From Myxococcales bacterium (lineage in GTDB: Bacteria; Myxococcota; UBA4151), in the NCBI GenBank assembly GCA_002722845.1, contig PBND01000055.1, positions 1 to 39,375 on the forward strand: a stretch of DNA of 39,375 nt, written 5' to 3'. The translations under genes were made by a program, and so were the position numbers. Under the pieces are notes generated by a model, which was given only the letters and a program-made list of their open reading frames with translations, was not told the DNA's origin and searched no databases. Below, one piece after another: positions 19,188 to 27,430 of the stretch; the first letter of the stretch is position 1; each line of letters opens with the position of its first letter.

Positions 19188-19206
19188 GGCACCATGGGGG
19201 GCCACC

Positions 19207-20280
19207 ATGCGGTTTGTCGACCGAGTTCGAATCAGGGTGCGCGGTGGAGATGGTGGCGCTGGCATGATCAGCTTCATGCGCACTGCAAAAAACTCCAAAG
19301 GGGGACCTGACGGGGGCGATGGCGGCCGCGGTGGTGACATCATCCTTGTAGGCAGTAGACGACTGGAGACCTTGCTCGACCTCCGTCTTCAGCCCCAGCA
19401 AAAGGCTGAAAATGGGCGCCCTGGCGGCCGCCAACAAATGACGGGGGGGAATGCGCGCCCGGTGCGCATTCCCGTCCCCTTAGGCACCCAGGTCTATTCG
19501 GAGAACGAACAGGGAGAACGGGAATTCCTGCTGGGCGAACTCCTTGAGGAAGACCAAGAACTCCGCGTGGCCGAGGGTGGAATCGGCGGCAAAGGAAACG
19601 CCCGCTTTGCCTCCTCTCGGAGGCGACGTCCCGATTTCGCACTTGCCCCGGGCGAAGGCGAAACGGTCAGCCTCCAATTGGAGTTAAAACTGATCGCCGA
19701 TGTAGGTCTTTTGGGGATGCCCAATGCCGGCAAAAGCACCTTAATCCGGGCCGTTTCCAATGCCCGCCCCGAGGTGGCTGATTACCCATTTACCACCAAG
19801 GTACCCAACCTCGGCATCGCCCGAAGTCCAGCTGGCGACTTGGTGATCGCCGATATTCCGGGCCTCATCGAAGGGGCTGCAGAAGGACACGGTCTCGGAC
19901 ATCAGTTTTTACGCCACGTCGAACGGGTTCGAGTCCTTGCCCATTTGGTGACACTGCCTGCTCACGAGGCAGAGCGGGGACTCGCAGGCCTCCTAGAAGA
20001 CCTGGAGCTGATCGAGGCCGAGTTAAAGGCCTACAATGATGGTCACTTGGCCGAACGCCCTCGACTCGTCGTCTTGTCCCAGATCGATCAACCCTGGCTC
20101 GAGGAACTTAAAGTCCCCTTCTTGGAGGCGATGGCCGAGCGCGGCTTGAGCGCTGTGGCATGCAGTGGGATGAGCCGGCTGGGCTGTGATCAGTTTCTTC
20201 TCGCCCTCGCCAAGTTGCTCGATCCCGTCAAACCCGACGATGCCGACGAGGATCACTTCGACCCAAGCGCTGGACTCTAA
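19207..20280 (+). CDS. obg: Obg-family GTPase with degenerate G4 and G5 motifs
   Basis: Obg/CgtA GTPases act in 50S subunit assembly and stress responses. The N-terminal Obg fold is rich in glycine (GGDGGAG, GGPDGGDGGRGGD). G1 is GMPNAGKST at about 170-178, switch I is DYPFTT and G3 is DIPG. The G4 position, normally NKxD, reads SQID at 291-294, and the G5 region, normally SA, reads CSG. These residues set guanine specificity, so nucleotide preference may be altered. The ATG at 19207 (MRFVDRVRI) matches the family; seven further codons upstream are open. The gene abuts yidC tail to tail with no gap. Confidence 0.93.
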   Translation: MRFVDRVRIRVRGGDGGAGMISFMRTAKNSKGGPDGGDGGRGGDIILVGSRRLETLLDLRLQPQQKAENGRPGGRQQMTGGNARPVRIPVPLGTQVYSENEQGEREFLLGELLEEDQELRVAEGGIGGKGNARFASSRRRRPDFALAPGEGETVSLQLELKLIADVGLLGMPNAGKSTLIRAVSNARPEVADYPFTTKVPNLGIARSPAGDLVIADIPGLIEGAAEGHGLGHQFLRHVERVRVLAHLVTLPAHEAERGLAGLLEDLELIEAELKAYNDGHLAERPRLVVLSQIDQPWLEELKVPFLEAMAERGLSAVACSGMSRLGCDQFLLALAKLLDPVKPDDADEDHFDPSAGL

Positions 20281-21960
20281 TCAGGCGGCGGCTTCCGCCT
20301 CTGGCTTCTGGTCTCTCTTAATCGCGTAATACTGGTGGGCGATTCCCAGGATCGTATTGAAGAGGATGTAGAGAACCAGTCCGGCCGGTAACGCGATCAT
20401 AAAGACCGTCATCATCACCGGCATGATCTTCATGACCATTTGCTGCGAGGGGTTATCGGAGGGCGTCGGCTGGAGTTTTTGTTGGAAGAAGAAAAGAACG
20501 CCGAGCAGGAGTGGCATGACATAGAATGGATCGGAGAGGGTTAAGTCATCGATCCAGCCGGGAATGAAGGGCGCCCCATAGAGTTCCACCGCCACTCTAA
20601 GGGTAGAGTAAAGGGCGAACCACACCGGAATCTGCAGGAGCATCGGCAAGCAACCACCCGCTGGGTTAACGCCCTTCTCCTTGAACAACTCCATTTGCTT
20701 TTGGGCCTGCATCTGTCGATCAGACTCATATTTTTCCCGCAGCTTGCTGAGTTCCGGCTGAATCTCCTTCATCTTCGCCATGGAACGATAAGACATATCG
20801 GTAATGGGATAGAGGAGGGTTTTCACGATCAGCGTCAGCAAGACGATGGCGATGCCGTAATTGCCAAACACACCAAAAAGCCAGTTCAACAACCACAGCA
20901 TCGGCGCTGCAAGAAACTTGAAGATACCGAAATCAATGGTGTCGATCAGCGTGGGATGAGCAGCCTTCAGTAAGCCTTCGCTCTTGGGAGCAAGCAGCAG
21001 CGATGCCTGCCATTCGGCCTGGCCACCGGCCGGCCACTGCAGCGGATGCTCGAAGCTCACATAGACCCGGCCGTCGACCACGTCTTTCTCACTGTCCGGA
21101 TCAACAGCATTGCGGCTAATCTCACATGCTCCATTGGCTCCCGGCAGTAAGAAGGCCCCGAAATAATTTCGATCAACGCCGGCCCATTGGGCCGTGGCCG
21201 TCTTGAGTTCGACCGCTTCTGCCTCGGCGATGTCAGCGATTGGGGCCACGAGAAGATCTTCTTCGGCCCGGCACATCCCCCGGGCTAGATCTGGCAGGGT
21301 ACCGAACAGGAATCCGCCGCCAGTCTCCGCCGGGTTTGCCATTTCCAGCCCGAAGCGGAATGTTTTCTCGCCCCCCTGAGCCCCGCTTATGCGCAGCTCA
21401 TGGCGGAGTGCCTGTCCATCCAGTTGCCAGCGGCGCTCTACCTGAGAGCCATCTGCGAGCTTGCGACGAAAGACGACGCTCCCTCGGTCCTGGCTGGCCA
21501 CCTCATAGTCGGCGTCGGGCTCTAGCCCCTCGGCTTCCAGACTGGCAAAGCCTAGGGAGCCCTCAGGAACCAACTCGATGTAGGGTCGTTCCGGGTCTGT
21601 GCCTGGCTCCCGGAAGTCACGGAAACTCACAGCTGTGAGGCGAGCCCCATGGCTCGAAAACTGGACGGTGAGTAGGTCCCCTTCCAGGTCGATTTTGCGC
21701 TCTGGCTGCTTCGTCGTCGGCAGACTTGCTTTCGCCTCCGGTGAAGGGGCGGTTTCCACCGCAGTTGGCGATGGAGATGGGGGTACCTGAGCGCCGGTCG
21801 TTTTCGGCGCTCCTTGCTCTTCGGATACGGTTTCGGCGACCTCTGGTGCAGGTCTCTCTGGCGGCAATGGCGGCGGAAAGAGGCTCTGCCAGATCATCAG
21901 GATGACCATGCTCACCGCCAAGAAGGCGATCAGTCTGCCAGGGCTTTGCTCGTCATTCAT
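20281..21960 (-). CDS. yidC: Membrane protein insertase YidC
   Basis: The 559-residue YidC inserts and folds inner-membrane proteins. It has an N-terminal membrane segment (LIAFLAVSMVILMIW), a Pro-rich linker (about 30-90), the large periplasmic beta domain of Gram-negative YidC (about 90-345), and the conserved C-terminal core with five membrane segments. The core includes GNYGIAIVLLTLIVKTLLYP with the hydrophilic-groove Arg equivalent near MSYRSM, and GGCLPMLLQIPVWFALY. The start overlaps the rnpA stop by 4 bases. No yidD gene lies between rnpA and yidC, unlike the common order. Confidence 0.97.
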   Translation of the reverse strand: MNDEQSPGRLIAFLAVSMVILMIWQSLFPPPLPPERPAPEVAETVSEEQGAPKTTGAQVPPSPSPTAVETAPSPEAKASLPTTKQPERKIDLEGDLLTVQFSSHGARLTAVSFRDFREPGTDPERPYIELVPEGSLGFASLEAEGLEPDADYEVASQDRGSVVFRRKLADGSQVERRWQLDGQALRHELRISGAQGGEKTFRFGLEMANPAETGGGFLFGTLPDLARGMCRAEEDLLVAPIADIAEAEAVELKTATAQWAGVDRNYFGAFLLPGANGACEISRNAVDPDSEKDVVDGRVYVSFEHPLQWPAGGQAEWQASLLLAPKSEGLLKAAHPTLIDTIDFGIFKFLAAPMLWLLNWLFGVFGNYGIAIVLLTLIVKTLLYPITDMSYRSMAKMKEIQPELSKLREKYESDRQMQAQKQMELFKEKGVNPAGGCLPMLLQIPVWFALYSTLRVAVELYGAPFIPGWIDDLTLSDPFYVMPLLLGVLFFFQQKLQPTPSDNPSQQMVMKIMPVMMTVFMIALPAGLVLYILFNTILGIAHQYYAIKRDQKPEAEAAA

Positions 21961-22298
21961 GCTCGAACCTTCTTTGCCAACTGGAGAAGGTCATTCTCTA
22001 GCGCCCCAAACTCGGCATCCGCGGCGCCGGGGCGCGCAATGATCACGTAATGGAACCCAGTGGGGAACACCGCCCGATGCGTCCGGACCACTTCCCGCAG
22101 GCGACGGCGAACTCGATTGCGAATCACTGCCTTGCCGACCTTCTTGGAGACTGTGAAACCAAAACGCTGACCTTTTGCTCGATCCCGAGCGACGAAAAGG
22201 AAGAGCTTGTTACCATCGAGGCGACGTCCTCGCCGCTGCACCCGTAAGAACTGGCGCCGAAATCGCAGGCGTCGAGCCTTCGGAAAGGTTGCTGTCAC
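21957..22298 (-). CDS. rnpA: Ribonuclease P protein component
   Basis: The 113-residue protein subunit of RNase P, which matures tRNA 5' ends. It starts [20 protein letters not shown] with the family FP...RL....F motif, and carries the RNR-box in [25 protein letters not shown]. The GTG start overlaps the rpmH stop (GTGA) and its own stop overlaps the yidC ATG (ATGA), so the three are tightly coupled. Length is typical. Confidence 0.97.
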   Translation of the reverse strand: MTATFPKARRLRFRRQFLRVQRRGRRLDGNKLFLFVARDRAKGQRFGFTVSKKVGKAVIRNRVRRRLREVVRTHRAVFPTGFHYVIIARPGAADAEFGALENDLLQLAKKVRA

Positions 22299-22447
22299 TT
22301 CCGGTAAGTTGAAACCGCAAGGCGACGACGCCCTTTGCTCCGGCGACTGGCAAGGACCTTCCGACCATTGCGGGTGGCCATTCGGGACCGGAAGCCGTGG
22401 CGCCGGGCTCGTTTGATACGGCTGGGCTGGTAGGTACGCTTACTCAT
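22295..22447 (-). CDS. rpmH: 50S ribosomal protein L34
   Basis: A 50-residue L34 read directly from the minus strand. It starts [20 protein letters not shown], with the MKRTYQPS-type start and the following [20 protein letters not shown] and RRLAVST segments of the family. It is slightly longer than the usual 44-47 residues. AGGAG lies six bases before the ATG. Its stop TGA is shared with the GTG start of rnpA. A promoter is visible at 22475-22503. Confidence 0.97.
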   Translation of the reverse strand: MSKRTYQPSRIKRARRHGFRSRMATRNGRKVLASRRSKGRRRLAVSTYRK

Positions 22448-22474
22448 CACTGGCTCCTGTCTCGGTCCGGCGGG

Positions 22475-22503
22475 CTGATAGGTGGCCCACGAAGCCGGGT
22501 CAA
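22475..22503 (-). promoter_or_regulatory. Probable promoter of rpmH-rnpA-yidC
   Basis: On the minus strand TTGACC (22498-22503) and TATCAG (22475-22480) are spaced by 17 bases. The -10 is identical to that of tRNA-Phe, and a GC-rich discriminator (CCCGCCGG) follows. Confidence 0.65.
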
Positions 22504-22556
22504 CAGGATTCAGCCCATTTTACCTCGACAGATCGTTCCTTCGTGCCGGGCTGGCC

Positions 22557-22571
22557 TTTTCCCTGGGATAA
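22557..22571. repeat. Inverted repeat between rpmH and dnaA
   Basis: TTTTCCC, a single T and GGGATAA form a near-perfect dyad (TTWTCCC on both strands). It lies between the divergent rpmH and dnaA promoters. The TTWTCC half matches the first six bases of a DnaA box but not the CACA end. It could be an operator or a diverged DnaA site. Confidence 0.45.
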
Positions 22572-22588
22572 ATCGTTGGGAATCGGCC

Positions 22589-22617
22589 TTGTCCAAAGCC
22601 GCTGTGTAGTGAAGAAG
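22589..22617 (+). promoter_or_regulatory. Possible dnaA promoter
   Basis: TTGTCC, a 17-base spacer and AAGAAG stand 20 bases before the dnaA ATG. The -10 differs by one base from the rplU -10 (TAGAAG). The match to consensus is weak, so this is tentative. Confidence 0.3.
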
Positions 22618-22637
22618 TAATGGCTGGATAGGGTATT

Positions 22638-24029
22638 ATGGGTCTCGAGCACCGATGGAGTCAGTTCTTAGAGGCGGTGAAGACCGAAATTCACGCGACC
22701 TCTATGGAGCTTTTTGAACTCCTCGCTCCCGTCGAAGAAGGTGAGGACGAGTTGGTCCTCAGCCATCCCAGTGAGTTTATGGCCGGCGTTTGTGCCGACA
22801 CGAGCATGAATGGGATGATCTTTGACATGCTGGTGGCCCATTGGCCCGGAGCGCCGCCCAAGAGCGTCCGCGTCATCTACCGCCCAAACGAAGATCAAAC
22901 CGAACGGGCCACCTTGCCGCTCTTTCAGCGCCCCAGCGATACCGCCCCTCCCCCGCCCAGGCAGCCATCGGTGCCTGTCGCAGCCAAACCGAGCATCGGA
23001 AGTCCGCTCAACCGGGCGATGAGCTTTCAGGCCTTCATCTCAGACAACAGCAACGAAGAGGCCTTCTACGCGGCCGAGCGGTTCGCCAAGCTCGAAGATG
23101 CTGCCCACTTCAACCCCCTCTATATCCACGGTCAATCCGGCACTGGAAAGACCCATCTTCTTCACGCCATCGGCAACCACGTGAACAAGACGGCGCCCGA
23201 GCGACCCGTTCTCTACTTTACCGGTGATCAGTTCGCGACCATCATCATCGATCATATCCGCGCCCGACGGGTCGATCTGTTCCGGTCGGCAACCCAATTG
23301 GAGGGCGCCGTGGTCATTGTGGACGACGTGCAACTCCTGGCCAACAAAACCAAGACCATCGAAGAACTCTTTAACCTCTTCAATTGGCACCGTCTTCGTG
23401 GCGCCTTCCTCGCGTTCGCCTCCGACCTGCCGCCCGCGGAGATCCCCGGCCTATCCGAGCGCCTCGCAAGTCGCATGTCTGAAGGACTCGTCCTCACCGT
23501 CGCCACGCCCCTCTATGAGACCCGTGTCGCAATCGCTCAAACCTGGGCTGAGTCACTCGCCGGTAGTCGAGATGTCTTTGCCCCAGAGGTCTTCGAGTTA
23601 CTCGCCGACCTCTTCAACACCAATATTCGCGAACTTCAGGGTGCGGTGAAGCGCCTCAACCTTCGGCGAGAACTCAAAGGTCTCGATCACCTCGACCTCG
23701 CCACCGCTCGGCAAATGTTGAGTGTCGAGATGGCCCAGCGGCAGGCGAAAAGCCCCGAGGACATCGCGCGGGTGATTTGCGATCAGGAAGGTGTCTCCTT
23801 TGACAAGGTCCGGGGCAAAGGCAGGACGACACGCCTGGTCCAAGCGAGGATGTGGATTTGTGGCCTGCTACGGGAAGAGACGACGCTGAGTCTGGTCGAA
23901 GTGGGCAAGCTCCTGCAACGGGATCACAGTACCGTGCACCACAGTCTTGGGCGTTATGAGGATCATCTAAAGACCCCTGCAGGCCAGGCCCGCCGGGAGG
24001 CGCTCCGGCGAGCGCTTCGGGCCTCTTAG
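22638..24029 (+). CDS. dnaA: Chromosomal replication initiator DnaA (divergent)
   Basis: DnaA binds oriC and melts it to start replication. The 463-residue product has an N-terminal domain I (about 1-90), a Pro-rich linker, an AAA+ domain with Walker A GQSGTGKTHLL (about 165-175) and Walker B VIVDDVQLL, and a DNA-binding domain IV with the signature RDHSTVHHS near residue 428. Several usually invariant stretches differ. The GPSNRFA-type start of domain III reads DNSNEEA, and the sensor-1 SDRPP reads SDLPP. Identity is secure because of domain order and the rpmH-rnpA neighbourhood. It is divergent from rpmH. Confidence 0.95.
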   Translation: MGLEHRWSQFLEAVKTEIHATSMELFELLAPVEEGEDELVLSHPSEFMAGVCADTSMNGMIFDMLVAHWPGAPPKSVRVIYRPNEDQTERATLPLFQRPSDTAPPPPRQPSVPVAAKPSIGSPLNRAMSFQAFISDNSNEEAFYAAERFAKLEDAAHFNPLYIHGQSGTGKTHLLHAIGNHVNKTAPERPVLYFTGDQFATIIIDHIRARRVDLFRSATQLEGAVVIVDDVQLLANKTKTIEELFNLFNWHRLRGAFLAFASDLPPAEIPGLSERLASRMSEGLVLTVATPLYETRVAIAQTWAESLAGSRDVFAPEVFELLADLFNTNIRELQGAVKRLNLRRELKGLDHLDLATARQMLSVEMAQRQAKSPEDIARVICDQEGVSFDKVRGKGRTTRLVQARMWICGLLREETTLSLVEVGKLLQRDHSTVHHSLGRYEDHLKTPAGQARREALRRALRAS

Positions 24030-24036
24030 TTTCGAT

Positions 24037-24300
24037 TCATCGCTGAACTTGAGCCAATCGACTGCCTTGACGTAGTTCACCAGCGAGAAAACAGAGCAGC
24101 AGCTTGCGCTCATGACTGGAAGGCGCCTGCCCGGTTCGCCGCTCAAGCCAAGATGCACACCAGTCGACGGTTTCGTGCATTGCGAGAAGGTCGGGCTGTC
24201 CATCTTGGTCAAGGTGGGCCTCGACCTGGCCCTGGCGAAGATAGTTTCGGATAATGCGGCGGCCTCGCCGAAGTAGCTGAAGATCCACACAGATACCCAT
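24037..24300 (-). CDS. Small protein of unknown function downstream of dnaA
   Basis: An 87-residue protein that I do not recognise. It starts MGICVDLQLLRRGRRIIRNY, is predicted mostly helical and amphipathic, and contains a Cys-Trp-rich middle (ETVDWCASWLERR) and a C-terminal helix (HERKLLLCFLAGELRQG). A longer open frame exists to 24408, but the ATG at 24300 has GGAGG at an ideal 7-base spacing, which both decides the start and supports that it is a real gene. It converges on dnaA, seven bases from its stop, and is divergent from the HTH regulator. Confidence 0.6.
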   Translation of the reverse strand: MGICVDLQLLRRGRRIIRNYLRQGQVEAHLDQDGQPDLLAMHETVDWCASWLERRTGQAPSSHERKLLLCFLAGELRQGSRLAQVQR

Positions 24301-24426
24301 CTGACATCCTCCAGGTCTTGACCCGTAGGCCAGAGCATGCACAGGCAGCCATAGGGGCGCAAAAAAGCAGGCGATGGATGGACAACATGCTTCAGTCCAT
24401 GACAGCAAAGGGGCAGGAGTCTATCA

Positions 24427-24969
24427 ATGTCCGCTAAAGGCATGTTAACGGTCAAAGAGTTTTCCGAATCTGCCCGTGTAAGTACGCGAACTGTCCGTCG
24501 CTGGATCAGCTCCGGCCGGATTCGCTTCATCAAGCAAGGCAAGCAGTATCTGATTCCCGCGAGCGAAACGGCAGCAGAGCAGATCGACGCCCAACAAAGC
24601 CCCCGCCCTGCACCTCGGGCCTTTGCCCAGGTGGGCGAAGGCACCCTGCGAGATCTCCTGTTCTGGATTTGCGACCAATGGGTAGACCAAGCCGAGGCGA
24701 TGGAGGGGTTTTTGCGTGAAGACCCCCGCGGCGCGGAAGCCTACTTCCGGCGGCTTGTCGCCGAAGTGGACCGCTCGGCTGCCGCCTATGTGGATACCGA
24801 GCTCGCCCTGCGACTCCGCTTCGTCGCCCGAGACCTGCTCCGTTTTGCTGTCGAGCACTTAGCGGCCGAGGAACGGGGTGAGCCGGGCGCGGGCCCCACC
24901 ATGCCCCTCGTCGCCGCGGGGACGGGCAACTTTGAGACCCTCCCCCTTAGTTCTCACGATAAGGACTAA
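24427..24969 (+). CDS. HTH (MerR/excisionase-like) DNA-binding protein
   Basis: A 180-residue protein. Residues about 5-55 form a winged helix-turn-helix of the type found in excisionases and MerR regulators (LTVKEFSESARVSTRTVRRW then SSGRIRFIKQGKQYLIP). The rest (about 70-155) is a helical domain with DLLFWICDQWVDQAEAMEGF and LRLRFVARDLLRFAVEHL, without a recognised ligand motif. AGGAG sits seven bases before the ATG. It is followed by astA after a 2-base gap, so it may be the regulator of the astA-astD-lon-dtd operon. That role is inferred from position only. Confidence 0.75.
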   Translation: MSAKGMLTVKEFSESARVSTRTVRRWISSGRIRFIKQGKQYLIPASETAAEQIDAQQSPRPAPRAFAQVGEGTLRDLLFWICDQWVDQAEAMEGFLREDPRGAEAYFRRLVAEVDRSAAAYVDTELALRLRFVARDLLRFAVEHLAAEERGEPGAGPTMPLVAAGTGNFETLPLSSHDKD

Positions 24970-24971
24970 GC

Positions 24972-25973
24972 ATGTATCTGCTTCGTCAGGCGACCTCTTC
25001 AGACCTAGAAGCCTTGGTGCGACTCGCCAAACTCCTAGACACCATCAATCTCCCGGCCGACCCGGATGCGATGGACCGGCTCTTGGCGGAGTCCCATGAA
25101 GCATTCGAAGGCGCCTCCCAGCCGGATCAGGCGATGTTTTTTGTCCTTGAGGATCCGAAAGGCGAGGTCTGTGGTTGCTCCAACATCATCGCCCACCATG
25201 GGTCCCCCGAAGCGCCTCACACCTATTTCGATGTGATCGAAGAGGATCGCTACTCCCGTGACCTAGAGCGGCTTTTCTCCCACCTCGTGCTTCGACTCGG
25301 GACAAGTTTTCATCCCCGCACAGAGATCGGTGGCCTGATCCTGGAACCGAGTCATCGGGGCAAAGGCATGGCCTCCCTCCTCTCCCGGGCCCGCTTCCAG
25401 TACATTGCGGCCTACAGAGAGCGCTTCTGTGAACGGATCCTGGCTGAATTGCTGCCCCCCTTCGACGACGATGGCTCCTCGCCCCTCTGGAAAGCCCTCG
25501 GCCGACGCTTCACTGGGCTTGACTACCGAGAGGCCGACCGCCTCTCCATCAATCAAAAAGAATTCATTGAGGACCTGTTTCCCCGCGGGGATATCTACGT
25601 TTCGCTCTTTGATGAAGAAACCCACCGGGTCATCGGCACCGTGGGGGACGAGACCAAAGGCGTCGAGGTCATGCTCCGGCGAGAAGGTTTCCGCTACCAG
25701 CGCCGCATTGACCCCTTTGATGGTGGTCCCCACTATGGGGCACCGACTGACCGGGTTCGCAGCGTTCGACTCACTCGAAGCTGCCGGGCCATCGCCCGGG
25801 CCTCCGGCGGTCGCTCGGCCCTCGTTGCAGCCCTAGAGCCCTTTCGCTCTGTCCGGAGTCAGGTGGAACTCACCGGGCTCCAAGTCTGCGTCCCTCCCGA
25901 CGCACTCGCTCGATTACAAGCAAGCGAAGGCCAAGATCTCTTGGTAACTCCGCTTGAGGAGAACATCTCGTGA
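24972..25973 (+). CDS. astA: Arginine N-succinyltransferase
   Basis: AstA transfers succinyl from succinyl-CoA to arginine, the first step of the AST catabolic pathway. The 333-residue protein is GNAT-like with RQATSSDLEALVRLA at the start. The AstA core IGGLILEPSHRGKGMASLLS, the ERFCERILAELLPPFDDDG segment and the SINQKEFIEDLFP motif are all characteristic. The stop TGA overlaps the GTG start of astD. astB, astC and astE are absent from the window, so any complete pathway must be split across loci. An ornithine substrate for this family (AruF/AruG-type) is an alternative. Confidence 0.9.
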   Translation: MYLLRQATSSDLEALVRLAKLLDTINLPADPDAMDRLLAESHEAFEGASQPDQAMFFVLEDPKGEVCGCSNIIAHHGSPEAPHTYFDVIEEDRYSRDLERLFSHLVLRLGTSFHPRTEIGGLILEPSHRGKGMASLLSRARFQYIAAYRERFCERILAELLPPFDDDGSSPLWKALGRRFTGLDYREADRLSINQKEFIEDLFPRGDIYVSLFDEETHRVIGTVGDETKGVEVMLRREGFRYQRRIDPFDGGPHYGAPTDRVRSVRLTRSCRAIARASGGRSALVAALEPFRSVRSQVELTGLQVCVPPDALARLQASEGQDLLVTPLEENIS

Positions 25974-27430
25974 CGCCCATGGCAGCATACATAGAGGGGC
26001 GCTGGTACCCCGAAGGCTCCAAAACCCTGACGGTCATCAGCCCCGCGGAGGGCGAAGCCCTTGAATCCTTCCCCTTCTCCCCAGCCCATAGCGCCCAAGC
26101 GATCGAGGCCGCTCGCAAGGCTTTTCCAGCCTGGGCAGCCCTGGGACTTGAGGGCCGGACCCCCTATCTCCGGCGCCTGCAGGAAGCGCTCGCTAGACGC
26201 AAAGAGTCCATCGCTAAACGCATCAGCCTAGAAGTGGGCAAGCCCCTCTGGGAATCCCGGGGCGAAGCGGGGGGACTGGCCCCCCGCGTGGATCTCGTCT
26301 TGGGGCCTATCGCCGAGGACATCAGCGATATCGTCCTCCCCAATGATGGCGGGCGAGCCTGTCATCTCCCCCTCGGTGTTGTGGCCGTCCTCGGCCCCTT
26401 CAACTTCCCGGCCCATCTCGCCAACGGTCAGATTTTACCCGCACTCGCAGCGGGCAACACCGTCATCCTAAAACCCAGCGAAAAAGCCCCGGGTGTCGCC
26501 CAACTCTATGGGGAGGCCTTTGCCGAGGCCGACTTGCCCCCAGGGGTTTTCAACTTGGTCCAAGGGGATGCTGAAACTGGCGGCGTCCTGGTCGCCTCGC
26601 CGGAAGTGGATGGCTTACTATTTACCGGATCGACCCGCGTCGGCCTGGCGATTCTTGCCGCGACCCACCAGCAACCCCACAAACTCGTCGCCTTGGAGAT
26701 GGGTGGTAAAAATGCCGCCCTCGTCGCGGCCGACGCCCAATTAGGACAAACCGCTGAAGAACTCCTGATGGCCGCCTATGTCACCTGTGGACAACGCTGC
26801 ACGGCCAGTAGTCAGGCCTTCGTCCATCGGGATGTGATCGATGAACTCTCCGACCGACTTGCGGCCCTCGTCCCCCGGCTTAGCGTCGGCCACCCCCTAG
26901 AGGAAGAAGCCTTTATGGGCCCGATCATCGATCAGCATGCACGCCAACGCCTCCTCAATTTAAATCAAGCAGCCCAAACGGCCGGTGTCGACACCCTGGT
27001 GGCCGGTCAGGCCATCGATCGCCCCGGGGCTTATCTCACCCCCGCACTGCGACGGGGCCCTTGGCAGGACACAACCTACTTCCAATCTGAGCATTTTGGG
27101 CCGGATCTGGTACTCATCCCCTACCAGGATGAGGATGACGCAGTGCGCACCATGACCCAAAGCGGCTACGGGCTTGCCGCCAGCATCTTTACGGCCGACA
27201 GACAACGTTTTGAGCGCTTAGCGCCCCGGCTGCGAGCCGGGATCGTGAACTTCAACCGGAGCACGGTCGGCGCCAGCGGCCAACTGCCCTTTGGTGGTTG
27301 GGCTCAATCGGGCAATCATCGCCCCGGTGCCCGGTATGCCGGCCGGCTGGTGAGCGCCGCTCAGGCTCGACTCCACGGCCCAGCGCCTCTTCCTAACCAA
27401 CTCCTTAACTGCCTTGGAGCCCAGTCATGA
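25970..27430 (+). CDS. astD: Succinylglutamate-semialdehyde dehydrogenase
   Basis: AstD oxidises succinylglutamate semialdehyde to succinylglutamate with NAD. The 486-residue aldehyde dehydrogenase has GPFNFPAHLANGQILPALAA, KPSEKAPGV, FTGSTRVGLAI, the catalytic Glu in ALEMGGKNAA (about 243) and the catalytic Cys in VTCGQRCTAS (about 275). GPFNFPAHLxNGHIxPALxAGN is typical of AstD. The GTG start overlaps the astA stop by 4 bases, and the stop overlaps the lon-2 start by 4. A second in-frame ATG lies three codons on. Confidence 0.93.
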   Translation: MTPMAAYIEGRWYPEGSKTLTVISPAEGEALESFPFSPAHSAQAIEAARKAFPAWAALGLEGRTPYLRRLQEALARRKESIAKRISLEVGKPLWESRGEAGGLAPRVDLVLGPIAEDISDIVLPNDGGRACHLPLGVVAVLGPFNFPAHLANGQILPALAAGNTVILKPSEKAPGVAQLYGEAFAEADLPPGVFNLVQGDAETGGVLVASPEVDGLLFTGSTRVGLAILAATHQQPHKLVALEMGGKNAALVAADAQLGQTAEELLMAAYVTCGQRCTASSQAFVHRDVIDELSDRLAALVPRLSVGHPLEEEAFMGPIIDQHARQRLLNLNQAAQTAGVDTLVAGQAIDRPGAYLTPALRRGPWQDTTYFQSEHFGPDLVLIPYQDEDDAVRTMTQSGYGLAASIFTADRQRFERLAPRLRAGIVNFNRSTVGASGQLPFGGWAQSGNHRPGARYAGRLVSAAQARLHGPAPLPNQLLNCLGAQS

